From Begonia masoniana (taxonomy: Eukaryota > Streptophyta > Magnoliopsida > Cucurbitales > Begoniaceae), in contig CM039505.1 of NCBI GenBank assembly GCA_022432975.1, forward strand, positions 49,559,897-49,623,896: DNA of 64,000 nt. The letters run 5' to 3'. Positions 32,093 through 47,000 of the stretch are shown here, one piece after another. The position numbers and the translations under genes were made by a program. Below the pieces are notes generated by a model. The model ran no database searches and was not told the DNA's origin. It saw only the letters and a list, made by a program, of their open reading frames with translations. Numbering within the stretch: the first letter of the stretch is position 1; every line of letters starts with the position of its first letter.

Positions 32093-35000
32093 CGAATTTC
32101 TTAAGAAGTTCCTTGATGTATTTTTCTTGACAGAAGAAATTCCATCAGAAGATTGACTAATCTGGAATCCTAAGAAAAACTTTAACTCCCCCATCATACT
32201 CATCTCGAATTCACTTTGCATGAGGGATGAAAACTCATTACACATTTTGACATTAGTTGAGCCAAAGATAATGTCATCGACATAAATTTGAACCAACAAA
32301 ATGTCCTTCTCCTTTTGCATGGTAAACAGAGTTGAATCGGAGTTACCCTTATTGAAATTCCTTTCCTCAAGGAAGTTCTTCAATCTGTCATACCAAGCTC
32401 TAGGAACCTGCTTAAGTCCATAGAGAGCTTTCCTAAGTTTGAAGACATGGTCGGGTTTATCAAAGGCTTCAAAACCTAAAGGTTGCTCTACATAAACTTC
32501 TTCAGTTATATAACCATTTAAAAATGCACTCTTTACATCCATTTGAAAGAGTGTGAAGTTTTTGTAGCAAGCAAAAGCTAGAAGCATTCTAATTGACTCT
32601 AATCTAGCTACAGGGGCAAAGGATTCTTCAAAATCAATTCCCTCTTCTTGAGAGTATCCCTTAGCTACAAGTCTAGCTTTATTTCTAACTACTATCCCAT
32701 TTTCATCCAATTTATTCTTATAAACCCATTTTGTTCCAATAATTGGATGATCCTTAGGCCGTGGAACAAGTTCCCATACCTTGCTCCTTTCAAATTGATT
32801 TAGCTCTTCTTGCATAGCTAGAATCCACTTTTCATCACTCTCGGCCTCTTCAAACTTCTTAGGTTCTACTTGAGATATAAATGCCACATTGGCACAGAGA
32901 TTCCTAAGAGAGGATCTAGTCTTAACTCCTAAAGAGGGATCACCTAAGACCTCATCTATTGGATGATTTCTGACATATTTCCAATCTCTTGGTAAAGTAG
33001 GATTTTCATCCTTAACAGGAATTATATCAAGAGATGTTGAAGATGGTTCTAAAGATTTTTCTGCTTGAGAGGGATCTGTAGGTTTTTCTAAGGAAAGAGA
33101 GTCTAATTGACAAACTACACCATCATTCTCATCCACATTTAATATGGGCTGAGGAGACTCATCAAAGTTGACATGAACGGATTCCTCTACTACTAGAGTT
33201 CTCCTATTGAAAACCCTATATGCTTTACTGGTCAGAGAATAACCAAGAAAATTCCAACATCAGATTTGGAATCGAATTTTCCTAAGTTATCCTTAGTATT
33301 GAGAATGAAGCATTTACTGCCAAAGGCTCTAAAATACTTGACAGAAGGAGTTTTTCCACTCCAGAGCTCATATGGAGTTTTCTCTAGGATAGGTCTTATG
33401 GAGACCCGATTAAGTACATAACAGGCTGTTGCTACAGCTTCAGCCCAGAAATACTTAGGAAGGGAGTTTTCATTAAGCATAGTCCTAGCAAGCTCTTGAA
33501 GGGATCTATTTTTCCGCTCAACAACACCATTTTGCTGAGGGGTCCTAGGAGAAGAGAAATTGTGCTCAATTCCATATTTGAGACACAGGAGTTCAAATTT
33601 CTCATTTTCAAACTCTCCACCATGATCACTACGAATAGCAACAATGGTGAGCTCCTTTTCATTTTGAACTCTTTTCCTAAAACTAGAAAAGGTGTCAAAG
33701 GTTTCATCCTTAAACTTCAGAAAATGAACCCAAGTAAATCTAGAAAAATCATCAACAATGACAAATGCATAGAATTTTCCTCCTAGGCTGGCTATGTTGG
33801 AAGGACCGAAGAGGTCCATATGAAGGAGTTGGAGAGGCTTAGAAGTAGAAATTGCATTCTTAGATGCAAAGGAGCTTTTGATCTGCTTGCCCATTTGACA
33901 AGCTTCACAGACTTTATCCTTTTCAAAGGATATCTTAGGAATACCTCTAACTAAGTTCTCCTTAGTAATCTTAGCTAAGGTATCCATCCCTACGTGTCCT
34001 AATCTCCTATGCCAGATCCAACCGTCAATAGAAGAATTCACAGCAAAGCATTTTTCAATACTACAATCAATATCATCAATGTCAATGACATAAATATTTT
34101 CTTTCCTAAAGCCAGTAAAGAGAATTTTGCCATTTGCAGCATCTTTAATTATACATGAATCTGATTTGAATATTACTTCATAACCTTTGTCACATAATTG
34201 ACTAATGCTAAGTAGATTATGTTTTAACCCATCAACTAATAAAGCATTTTCTATAACAGGATTGATAGGGTTACCAATGCCAACGATTTTACCTTTTTGG
34301 TTTCCACCAAAGGTAACACTTCCTTTCTTTTTGCTGACTGCAGCAAATTTAGTTGAGTCCCCCGTCATATGTCTTGAGCATCCGTTGTCGAGATACCACT
34401 GGTTTTTCCCGGGAGAGCAGTCAACCTGCAATAGAAAGTTCAAGCAGTCTTCTTAGGTACCCAAATCTTTTGGGTCCTGGTGTTAGTTTTGGTTCCTTTG
34501 GGAACCCACTGTAATTTACTCTCAGTTTTCTTGTTGTTTGAATTTAATGGACATACAAATGATTTATGTCTAACTTCATTGCATGCATGACAGACAGTGA
34601 TTTAACAAAAAGCCTTTTATATGTTTTCTTTTTACTAAACCCTTCATACCCTAGACCAGTTTTATCAAACTGCACTCTCTGACTGCTCAATAACATGTTC
34701 AGATTTTTACTTCCTTCAGTGAAATTCAGAACAAGTCTATTTAACGTCTCATTTTTCTTTTTAAGAGCAGAAACTTCCTTTTCATGCATACTAAGTTCAT
34801 TGGCCTGCTTTTCTAATAAATCTGTATTCTCCTTTTTCAACAAATTGTATTTATTTTTCAGCATGCCAAACTGTTTAACTAAGTCATTAAAGGCGTCAAT
34901 TATTTCACCTTCTTCATCATCACTATCACTATCACTAGATACATTTGAAGAAGAAGTACTAACCTTTTCCTCGAGTGCCATGAAGCACAGGTTTGTAACT

Positions 35001-38000
35001 TCCTCATCATCTGAAGATGAAGTGTCACCTTCACTGTCATCCCAAGTGGCCTTCATAGCCTTTTTTCTTGAATTTCTTGGGACCTTTAACTTGTGGACAG
35101 TCAGCCTTCATGTGGCCTGGCTTTCCACATCCAAAACAGGTAAACTCCTTGTCTTTGGATTGCTTTTCATTCTTGGGAAATCTTCTTCCCTGCAGCTTCT
35201 TCCTTCGAAGGAACTTGCTGAATCTCCTAGTAATAAGAGCAATGTCCTCATCCTCCTCTTCTTCTTCATCCTCAGAGGCTTCACATTTACTTGAAGAAGC
35301 TTTCATAGCAATATCTTTTCTTTTGGAGGTCTCTTTTTCCTTAAGGTCTTCTTTCTCATTTGACCTCATTGTGATCTCATGTGTCATGAGAGATCCAATG
35401 AGCTCTTCAAGCTTTAGAGCTTTAAGATCCTTTGCTTCCTGAATTGCAGTCACCTTTGGCTACCAGCTTCTTGGAAGACACCTGAGGATCTTCCTGACCT
35501 GTTCTTCACTAGAATAAGACTTACCAAGAGCTTTCAAACCATTAGTAATGTTAGTGAATCTTGTAAACATGGAAGAGACAGAATCATCTTTGGGCATAGA
35601 AAATAATTCATACTCGTGAATGAGCATATTCAGTTTGCTCTCCTTAACTTGATTTGTGCCATCGTGTGTGACCTCTAATAAGTGCCAAATTTCTTGAGCA
35701 CTTTCACACCCTTGTACCCTATTAAATTCATCTCTATTTAAGGCACAGTACAAGGTGTTTACAGCCTTAGCATTAAGGCTTAGATTTCTCTTATCGGACT
35801 CTGTTAACTCAGAAGAGTCCTTAGGGATACTTTTCCCATCAACAGTTTTCATGGCCTTGTAAGGACCATTCTCTATAATACACCAGGTCTCATAGTCTAT
35901 GGCTTGAATGAATATTTTCATTCTAGACTTCCAATAGACATAGTCACTACCATCAAAGAATGGAGGTCTATTTGTTGCCTGACCTTCTATTTGTGAGTTG
36001 TTAACGTTGAATGCCATTTCAGATACAGCAATATCTCTTAGATAAATAGCTTAGACAATATAAACCTTTCTCTGATACCAATTGTAGGATCGGAATTGTC
36101 TAAGAGGGGGGTGAATTAGACTTTTTAATTTTAATTTCAATTTAATCTAATTTCTCTTCTTGATTAAACTTAGTTACAGCACTAGTAATCAAATAATGTA
36201 AAGAGAGAGAAAGAGAAATTATACACCAGTATTTTTACGTGGTTCGGCCAAACTGCCTACGTCCACGCTCCAAGGCTCTCCCTTGAAGATTTCTTACTTC
36301 TCCTCAACGAGAAAATCTGATCGACCTTACGGGCTTCGATCCACAGCCTTTCACAATCCTGGATTGAACTTAGCGGGCATCAATCCACAGCCTTACAGGA
36401 TATTCAAGTTTGAAATACAGAATACAATGATCTACAAGCTCTCAAAACAGAATCTCAAGTTTTGAAGTAGAGAGGTGTAGATTGAGAATTCAGAGTAATA
36501 ATTTTCGCACCTAGGGCTCAGAATTCAAAATGGCTAAAAGTACTTCCTTCGTGCTCTGAGCTCAGCTTATATACTCTGTCTTCTAATCGGCTAGGCTTCA
36601 ATGCTCCTTATCCAATAATAGAAGTTTAGTTACCGTTGGAGCAGCTTCCGTACAAGTTCAGGTAGCCGTTGCCGTTTGTAGTTGCAAATCGTCGTCGCCA
36701 TTAATGTTCTGGAGTTATGGCTGAAAACGACGTCACTGTAGCTTCGCGGCTAATTTGAATTCTAGCGGAAGACAAAGCTGACTTATAGTCTTGAACCGCC
36801 AACGGAAGATGAAGCTTTAAACCCTTGAACCGGCGTCGGATGATGAAGCTCTAAATGCTTGAACCGGCATCGGATGATTGATTCATAGTTGTCTTCCGCC
36901 TTTGTCGTTTAGTGACCGGAAGAGCATTTTATTGAAGTCATCCGCCTTTGTCGTTTTGTGGCCGGAAGAGCATTTTATTGAAGTCATCCACCTTTGTCGT
37001 TTTGTGGCCGGAAGAGTAATTTGATTTACTCATCCGCCTTTGTCGTCTAGCGAGCGGTGGACTGATTCTTTTCGCTCATCCGCCTTTGTCTTTTAGCGAG
37101 CGGTGGAGTATTTCTTTTCGCTCATCTGCCTTTGTCTTTTAGCGAGCGGTGGACTGATTCTTTTAAACGACTCCGCTCTTGTCGTTTTGTGACCGGTGGA
37201 CTGATTCTTTTGCTTAACACATTTCAGCCCTGTACACTTAATCATATGCATTAAAAACTAAAATACCCTTTTTAAGGGTATCTCCAACAAATCTAACTCA
37301 AATGCATTTCATTAAATTCAATTAATAAACATAATCAAATTACAATATTAAGCAGACAAATTCATCATCAAAAACAAATTAAGACTTAAACATTATTTAA
37401 GTCAACAGGCGGATCACTGTCTGTTCGCTTACCACGGAATATCGATCTAAAAACAACGGCTGTCTATTCAGTACAGTTCTACGTGGCACTGGACACGGAT
37501 CGACTGGACGATTAGAGGGTGGAGACTGTCCATTCCAAGTGTGGTGCACGGAACTCCTAAGCGGACGACCGTTCTCAAAACAACGGCCATCCATTCTACA
37601 ATAATTCTCACGAGTCGGACACTATTTGAGGGAACGAACGACCGGTTTCTGGAATGTCAGTCCATTCTCCCAATCAGTGACCAGCTCATGACTCAGTAAT
37701 TGTCACGAGCCAGACACTGCTTGGGGGAACAGATGGTTGGTTTATGGAATGGCTGTCCGTTTTTCCAATCAGTGACCAGCCCGTGACTCAATAATTGTCA
37801 CGAGCCAGACACTGTTTGGGGGAACAGATGACCGGTTTATGGAATGGCCGTCCGTTCTCCCAATCAGATTCCTGCCTGTGAAAATTATTGATTAACGGGC
37901 TGGACAAGGAATGGACAACTGTTCTCGTGAACGGCTGTCCGTTCTACTATACTACATAAAGAGATGACCCTTAATGCTGAACTCACAGATCTCGAGAACT

Positions 38001-41000
38001 CTGAAACCTCTAGCGACATTGTATTTCTAGCGACGTTTTAGTTTTCTTTTTATTAGCAACATTGATGGATTCTGATTCAAGTAGATGGGTTGATGCAGAC
38101 GAGGCAACAAATCAAGCTACCAACATGGACTGGTATTCAGACGACACACTCAGATGTGGGGATCTTCGAGCATTCAATCACATAGAAGGTGATGGAGAAA
38201 TAGATGTGCATTCAACTTCGCAAACCCTAGACGATGAGCTTCGAATACCGGTCGAGTCGGAAGATGACGAGACGGAAAACATACCGATAAGGGAAGAAAT
38301 TTCTATGAGTTTTTTTTAGGTAAACAATATAGTTCTCTACAGGTCATTAGAGAATAAATAGTCAAATATGCTTTGAATAATAGATATGACTTCAAATTCA
38401 TTAAAAGTGAAACTCGACGACTCACGGTAGTGTGTGAAGACGAATGTGAGTGGCAACTGCATGCTTCGATCATGCAAAATTAGCTTACAATGTAATAAGT
38501 TAGAATAATTGGTGAAATAAGAAAATTTGGAGAAACCGAACTGCTAGCTAAATAACGAAACAAAGGACGAAACAAATAGAAAATCAAAAGAAGGGCAAAA
38601 TGGTCATTTGACAAGTCAATATTATAAAATAAAACAAATCCTTTATTCTTCTCCAGATTTCACGATTTCATCCTCTTTCTCTCCTTCGACGATTTTCTCT
38701 CCCGCGGCATTCGCTCCTCTCCAACGACGATTCGTCCTCCGATCGTCTCGTTTTCTTTGTGTTTTCTCCTCCAAACGATATTCTAGGTAAGGTTCTATGG
38801 TTTTGAAAAGTTTATTCGTAGTTTTCGGGTCGTTTAATGATTAGGGTTTCGTTTAAGGTTTCGTTAAAAACGTGATTTAGGGTTTGAAATCGATAGGTTT
38901 ACCGTATTTGTGAATATAACGGACGTATTGAGCGTTATTGGATGAAGTTAATTGATTCGTTGAGAAACGTTAGGGTTTGTGGATTTTTGAGGTTTTGGAA
39001 AACTCCGTTAATGGACGTGAAATACTCGACGAAAAGCCTTAATGAAATATTCTAGAGTTTTAGGAAATTTTTTTAATTAAGAGTTTCGTAAGTTTAGACG
39101 TTTATTGGTTTAGACTCGTTTTAACGAAAAATATTGTGAATTTGCATTAGGTAAACAACGCTCGTGGACGGAGCTAGAAGTTCAACGCGCACGAGGTAAG
39201 TTCTCGTGACTTACTCTAGCCAATTGACCTACACTGTATATCGAGGTCGCGTCGAGGATTATTGTGGAATTGTTTGTTTAAACGTTTTGATCGGGTAGTT
39301 AGGATTAGTTCTTTTACAGTTATGTTTCTTTTATATAGTCTTGATGGTACGTATGTTGTATATTTATATTACGTTATAAATTGTTCATGCATCATGTCTT
39401 TTCAAATAAGCATAGGAAAACGAATTTCTGCACTGCGTTTAAAAAAAATGACGATGTGGCCCGAAAGGGGGCTATTAACCTATTGTGAAGGCTGAGAAGG
39501 GCTGGTCACAATACCGAATCTAATAAGAACCCATGTATGTTATATGGTCATGCGAGGTGAGGCTCAGGCATGGCTGTACGTATGTAAGCATGTACCCCCC
39601 CTCCGCTAGGTGGAAAGGGTTGTCCAATCGCCCGACGTGCCTTCTCCATTTAGCGGGTTGAGATCTCGGTGACAACCTATGTAATGATAAGAAAATGTTA
39701 CATGATTTACGAACTCATATGCACAACATGCATTTGCATTTACGAAACTTGCTGAGCCTTTAGCTCATAGATTGTCTGTATGGTGTAGGTGATCTTGATA
39801 TAGGTGAGGACGAGATACCTCTACCCGAGGAATGATGCAGTTGAAGGAGGATGGCCCGTGGGAGTGTGCTGGGAAGTCGATGCGCCTTTTGACTCGTGGG
39901 GATGTACGTAAGTATTTTGGGGACACGATAGTTAGGTCGTAGAAGAAATTGTATAGATTGAACATATTAGGGTGCTTGGACTCTAGTTAGTTGATAGATT
40001 TATGTTTTGATGCTTGGGAAATCTATTTTATAAACTACCTTTGGAAAGTCTTTTATTGGAAATATATTGGAAACTGTTTGGTGATTTAAAACAGGGTGAG
40101 TTGTTTAGTTTTTAAACGGATTCACGCAGTTGGATTTCGTTGAGCTTATCTCGAGTTAATTGGGTTTTAAGATACGTTGTGAGTCGTTTATTTGGTGGTC
40201 GATGTAATGCGAAATGAGTGAAGTTGTGAATGATTTTATGATGAAATATTTTAGGGTGTATGTGTGGTAAGTAAGAAATGTGCAGGGAAGGAGGAAAGAA
40301 AAGGGAAATGAGAGGCGAGCTCCCTGGAAAAATGGATTCCAGGGAAACTGCCGATCGATCGCCTAAGGAGGTGATCGATCGGCAGTGGTGATCGCCACTC
40401 CCTGGAAATTCCAGAGAGTGTGGCGATCGATCGTGGGCGATCGATCACCTAATGTGGGGGCGATCGATCGCCCCCCTTTATTTTTGGGCAGCCGATCGAT
40501 CGCTCCTTGCATTTTGGGACAATTGTCCCTTCTGCTCCTCTGTGCTTTGGCTGACGATTTAAATTGTTTTAATTGCTTTATAATTTGTTTTTAATGGTTT
40601 TATTTAAATGATTTCTAAATAGTTTTCAAACGATTTTAAATTTTAGATTCCACTTATGAGTTTAAAAGAAAAAAAAAATTGTACGGAAAATTAAGGGTAC
40701 AGTATTAGGGTCGCTACAATCTTGTTGCCATTGCCAATGTGGAGTCAGAGTGCATAGACTCATAGAAATAATTTTTGCAAATATTGAAGGAAGACGTAGA
40801 TACTCCATATGAACACAAATGGACAATTGTGTCGGATCGACAAAATATAGAATTGTGTCGGATTACATTTGCTATTGTTTCTCGTACCGCTTATTTAGTG
40901 GTGTAATTGTAATGCGTAAGGAAGTTCTGTCTAGAAGACTGGATTTTAAGTGAGACCGTTTGTGACCCCTCTAGCCTTTCCTGAAAACTTACTTGAAAAT

Positions 41001-44000
41001 GTAATTTTGTCTAGGAGATTATCTAGTACAGTCTTTCCTGGGATCCCGATCAGTACTCTCCACGTTTTACAACGGTGGTATTTTTATTATTGTTCCCACA
41101 ATTTTTATTATTTTCCCAACACAAATATTGAGACATTGTGATCATTTTATTATTTTATATTGAGTATATTTTTCTTTCACATATTAGGGGTTGTCGTGTA
41201 CTGTGGAGGAAAAATTAAGTTTACCCGAATACCGCTACTACCTCTAACATATTTACAGAAACTTCAAAAGCAAATTCCTGGGCAGAGCGTTCAGAGATGC
41301 AATGTGGAGTGCGGCCAGGGCAACCACATATTTTCATTTTGAGATAGAAATGAAGAAACTGCATCAGTATAACCCGGATGCCCACGCATGCCTTCGACAA
41401 ACACTGCCTAGCTATTGGGTTAGTCATGTGTTTTCTTCAATTCTCAAGTGCGATATGGGCTTGAATAATTTATGCGAGTCGTTCAATGCAGTTCTATTGT
41501 TGATCAGGGACAAACCGATCCTGACCATGTTCGAGATTATTCGAAAGTCCTTGATAACTCGCATTGTAAAAAAATACGAGAAGATGCTCTCGTCAACAGA
41601 CCTCTTGCATCCTAAGATAAAGAAAAATCTTGAGAAGCTAGAACGTGTAGCTCGAAATTAGAATGTTGTGTTAGCGGGAGGTGCACGATATGAGATCAGC
41701 AACAGCAACAGCAACGAATAATATGTTGTCGACCTGAATGCAGACGCGTGCAACTGTTGCAGGTGAGAGTTTACTAGAATCTCATGTGTCCATTTCATTC
41801 CATGCATGCATTTTATGAGACTGACACTGGAAAAATTCGTTCATCGCACTATCAACGGACGACATATGTAGAGATGTACTCAAACTTCATTCGTCTCATT
41901 AGTGGCATGGATATGTGGCCGGCCCATACACGGAATGAACCCAAGCATTCCGCCCGAGAGAAGATGCCAACCTGGTAGGCCGAAGAAGAATAGAGTGTGC
42001 GATGTCGATGAGCCATCGAGGTCGACAATTTCTAGGAAGAAATCTACAATGGCGTGTCGTATATTTCGGCGTCAGGGGTATAATAGTTGCACTTATCCTG
42101 ACAGAGGATCCACTTCAGGCGCTGCTTCCGCTTCTGCTTCCCAAGACACATTTATGAGTTTCCACACATTTAATGGGACACAAGTACATTTCAACCCCTT
42201 TTTTCTCATAAACACAATTTCATTATTTTCCTTTTAGTTTTCATTATGTGCAGGAATCTTCTATACACAACTATGGAGGAAGAAACGTATGGCATATTTG
42301 GGCGTAATTTGTTATATCAGCTTCTTCGGACCAGAAAAATATCGTAAACCTTAATGCTTGCAAGGCAGCTTTGAAAAAGTTGTCAAAATACATTTCGTAG
42401 ATTATGAAAAGAATGGAGTACTAAATCACATTGATGGATCTTTCGAGATGGATAAATCCAAGCTCGCTCGACGATCTTCAGTATCAACGTGTCGTACGAC
42501 AGATTCTTGTTGCATGTCTGATCGATCTCATGCATGTGACCTAAAATCACGAAGTCAAGGTCGAACATTTTCATGTTGTACAACTTATCCATCACATAGA
42601 GATCCATGCAGTTCACGAGATCTCTATGTCCATCCCGAGGCAGAATGGTGTGGATTATTAGATTGTAAATAACTCGAACTCTGAAGTTCAGATTCTTGGA
42701 TCTTGGCTTCACGAACCCTGCAATGTTGGAATTGTGATGAATTTAATTCCATGAATTTCCTTAAGGAACTCTAATCCCTTGGCCGTTCTGAAAAAATCAC
42801 AATCTTGGTAAGCATGGTAGTATCATTCCACCTCGATCCATTCTCTGGCAAACCCGAGCAGTTTGTTTACCGTCTCCGGAGGTCTAATAAGCTCTGTACC
42901 AATGATGTACATCTTCAAACATATTGCCCTCACGATAGAGGTCAAGTTTGCATAAAACAAACGAACTATTCACTTATAGCTATTGCCTCTTAGTCCGTAC
43001 ACCCCGTGTATGACGATTCTATCGAACATCTCCTTGATTTTCAATGATTCCCAACCTCTAAAGTTGACGGTCTTGGAATGAATAAGCTAGCAGTTTGACA
43101 TATTCTGCTCAAACTGCTCTTGACACGTTTGAATTTGAAATTCAATAGAGACATACCTAGTTGGCGGTCGTCGCGCTTGAGCCGGAGCGCCTTGTGACGA
43201 TGGTGCCCGGTGTGATGAATGTTGACTTAAATAGAGTTTAAGTCTAAATATATTTTTGATGATGTTTTTTTAATGATAAGTAAATAATTTGATTATGTTG
43301 ATTATGTTTAAAAGAATGAGAATATTGAATTATACATTTGATTTTAATCCTTTGGAAATACCCTTGAAAAGGGTATTTTAGTGTTCTAATAATATTGGTT
43401 AAGTGTACAAGGCGTGCATCTGCCGATACAGTACAAGAAAATACATCTGCCGATAGAGAACAAGGCGTGCATCTGCCGATGGTCTCTAAAACCTGCATCT
43501 GTCGATGACATATCAACTTGCATCTGCCGATGGAGTCATCAAGCCGATGAAGTTCAACATGCATCTGCCGACAATTTTTCAAGGTGCATCTACCGATGGA
43601 ATTCAAAGCCCTCATCTGCCGATAACTTTTGTGATGCATCTGCCGATGGCCTTTCAAGCTGCATCTGCCGATGGCTTTCAAGCTGCATCTGCCGATGGCT
43701 TTCAAGCTGCATCTGCCGATGGCTTTCAAGCTGCATCTGCCGATGGCCTTTCAAGCTGCATCTGTCGATGGCTTTCAAGCTGCATCTGCCGATGGCTTTC
43801 AAGCTGCATTTGCCGATGGCCTTTCAAGCTGCATCTGCCGATAGCACTTTCAAGCTGTTCCTGCCGATGAACTTTCAAGGTGCATCTGCCGATGGCTTTT
43901 CAGAATACATCTGCCGATGAAGTTTCAAGATGCATCATGCCGATGAAGTTCAAAGCTTGCTCATGCCGATAGCTTATTCGTGTTGCATCTACCGATGGCG

Positions 44001-47000
44001 TTGAAGATACATATGCCGATGACGTGGCGATTTGTTTTGAAGCTGTTTGAACCGGTGATCTTCTGCCAGATTTTAAAATAGCCGCGAAGCTACAGTGACG
44101 TCGTTTTCAGCATTAACTCTAGAACTTTAATGGCGACGACGACTTGCAACTACAGACGGCAACGGCTACCTGAAATTGTACGAAAGCTGCTCCAACGGTA
44201 GCAAAGTTTCTATTATTGGATAAGGAGCATTGAAGTCAAGCCGATTCTGAAGACAGAGTATTTAAGCCGAGGTTAGAGTACGAAGATACAACTTTTGCAA
44301 ATTGAATTCCTGAGCCCTAACCTGCGAAATTTTATCATACTCTGTATAATTTTTCTACACCTCTCGATTTTAACTTGAGATTCAATCATTGTGAGAGTGT
44401 AGTCTGAGCTTTTCATTTACGAACTCAACATTGTGTATAAGGCAGTGGATTGACGCCCGTGAAGTTCAATCCTGAGTTGTAAAGGTAGTTGATCGGAGCC
44501 CGAAATTCCGATCTGTTTTTCTCACTGAGGAGAAGGTTAAGGATCTTCAAGGGGTGAACCTTGAAGCGTGGATGTAGGCAAGGTTTGGCCGAACCACGTA
44601 AAAATCTGGTGTTGATTTTTTTCTCTCTCTCTCTTACTGTTACTGATTGACTGCTTGTGTTTAGTAATTAAGAAAATTTTAAAAAGGTCTAATTCACCCC
44701 TCTCTTAGACAATCTCGATCCTACAATGAACCCCCTTAAGATGGTCCTCTTTGTGACGACGAAGCACGTTTGGTCGGGCTATCTTGTGACGAACCTCCTT
44801 GCAACAGGGCACCATTTCGTTTAATCGTCAACTTGAGAGTCATTTGTGAGGATTTAGGGATTTATGTTGAATTGTGGTTTAGACGATTTAAGGCTCAAAT
44901 TTGTAGGATTTTTTAGATGATATTTGAAGGAAACAGTTAGGGAAGAAGAAATCAACACAAAGGCGTGAAATGGTCGAATTTTTGGTTATAATCAGGATTG
45001 GGGGGAGGGGGGCAGAATATAGGTTTTTCCTCGCCTCGGATTGGCCCCCAGTTCTATGCCTCCTAATTTCAGGGATTTTTGGGAACGAGAGGTCACCGCC
45101 CCTGATCGGGAACCCGTTCGATAGCCCCTAGTTCATGGGTTCTCAGGAACGGGTGGTCCACGCCTCGGATTGAGGACCATTCTCAACCGTTAGGTTAAAG
45201 AATGGGGAACCGTTGTGGGGCGGGGATCCTCTGTTCTCGAATCACGTGTGATACACGTGGAACAGTGGGTCTCACCTCCACATCGACCTCCCGACTGCAT
45301 ATGTCCAGTGTCACGTAGCACTAGATAGAACTGGGGGCCGTTCAATTTAGATCGACCCCCGTTCTCGTTCGTAATTGAGAACATTGGCCCCTTTCAGAGT
45401 TTCATTTGTTACAATTTTTATAGTTTAAGATTTAGTTGTTAAAGTTTTTAGTTTAAGAGTTGTCTCAAATTAACCTCATACTTTAGAATTTAAATTGATA
45501 ATTACTCAATTATAAATAATTAATAACACTAAATAAGGCTTGGTTATATGTTATTACATTGGGTTAGGAATGATGATAAGAAAATAGGTTTTTCCTCGTC
45601 TCGGATTGGCCCCCCGTTCTATACCTCCCAATTTCAGAGGTTTTCGGGAACGAGAGGTCACCGCCCCTGATTGGGGACCCGTTCGATACTCCCCCAGTTC
45701 ATGGGTTCTCGGGAACGGGTGGTCCACGCCCCAGATTGAGGACCCGTTCTCAACCGTTAGGTTAAAGAATGGGGGACCGTTGCGGGGCAGGGACCCTCCG
45801 TTCTCGAATCACGTGCGAAGCACGTGGAACGATGGGTCTTCACCTTCACATCAACCTTCCGACTGCATATGTCAAGTATCACGTAAGTACTGGATAGAAC
45901 TGGGGGCCATTCAATTTATATCGATCCCGATTCTCGTGCGTAAATTGAGAACATCGGCCCCAGTAAGAATATGATTTGTTACATTTTTTATAGTTTAAGG
46001 TTTTAATTGTTATAGATTTTAGTTTAAAGATGGTTTCAAATTAACCTCGTGCTTTAGAATTTAAATTGATAATTACCCAATTATAAATAATTAATAACAC
46101 TAAATAAGGCTTGATTATATGTTATTACATTGGGTTAGGAATGATGATAAGAAGAAGAAATGTAGAAGATCAAAGGTTAAAATGGAGGGTGGGAAATCTA
46201 ATCTCTTCCTCGTCATCCTCTTGATCCTCGTAGGAATTGGGCTGAGAAAGTTGCAGAGGGTCTAAGCAGCTATGAGAAGACAACGGAGTCGTATGGTCCT
46301 CCGCCGGAAGGTCGAACGGCGGGGAGGTGAAGGCGGCCAGATTGTTGATCAAATTGGTGGAAGCACAGGAGTTGTTGTTTGAGTAAGCCGGAAGTTCAAC
46401 GTTGTTAATCATTTCCTCGATGTTATTCTGCTGTTGCTGTGCATGGGAGCTCTGGACGGCCGTTGCCAAGGCAAATCTGCTGTTTATCAGCTGCGTTTGA
46501 ACCATCGCTAACTCCGCCCGAAGTGCTGCGACCTGAAAAATTCCGCCGGAAAAGAGATCAACTTGATATATTTCATCTCTCCGACGGCCGCCCATTTTAC
46601 GCCGGAATTTTTCGGGTGGACTAGAAAAGAGAAATACCTGCTGTTGTAAAGCGAGTATGGAAGAAACGCAGCCATAAACAGGGTCGGAAAGTCTCGCCTG
46701 AGCCTCGTAAGAGATAGTAACGACGGCATCGTGCCGCCGGCTCACCGGAATATGAAGCAGAAGCTTCGAAACATTGCTGGCGCCGAACACTTTATGGACG
46801 GCTGCGAACCTGGCCGAGCCTTGGTCTGAGCTAAAGTAGGGTGCAAAAATGCAGCCGCTAATGCACTTTCTCCTCAAGAATTTGCATGCCCCACATGGGG
46901 TCACAGGAGATGCCGCTTGAGCTAGGGTGCAAAAATGCAGCCGCTAATGCACTTTCTCCTCAAGAATTTGCATGCCCCACATGGGGTCACAGGAGATGCC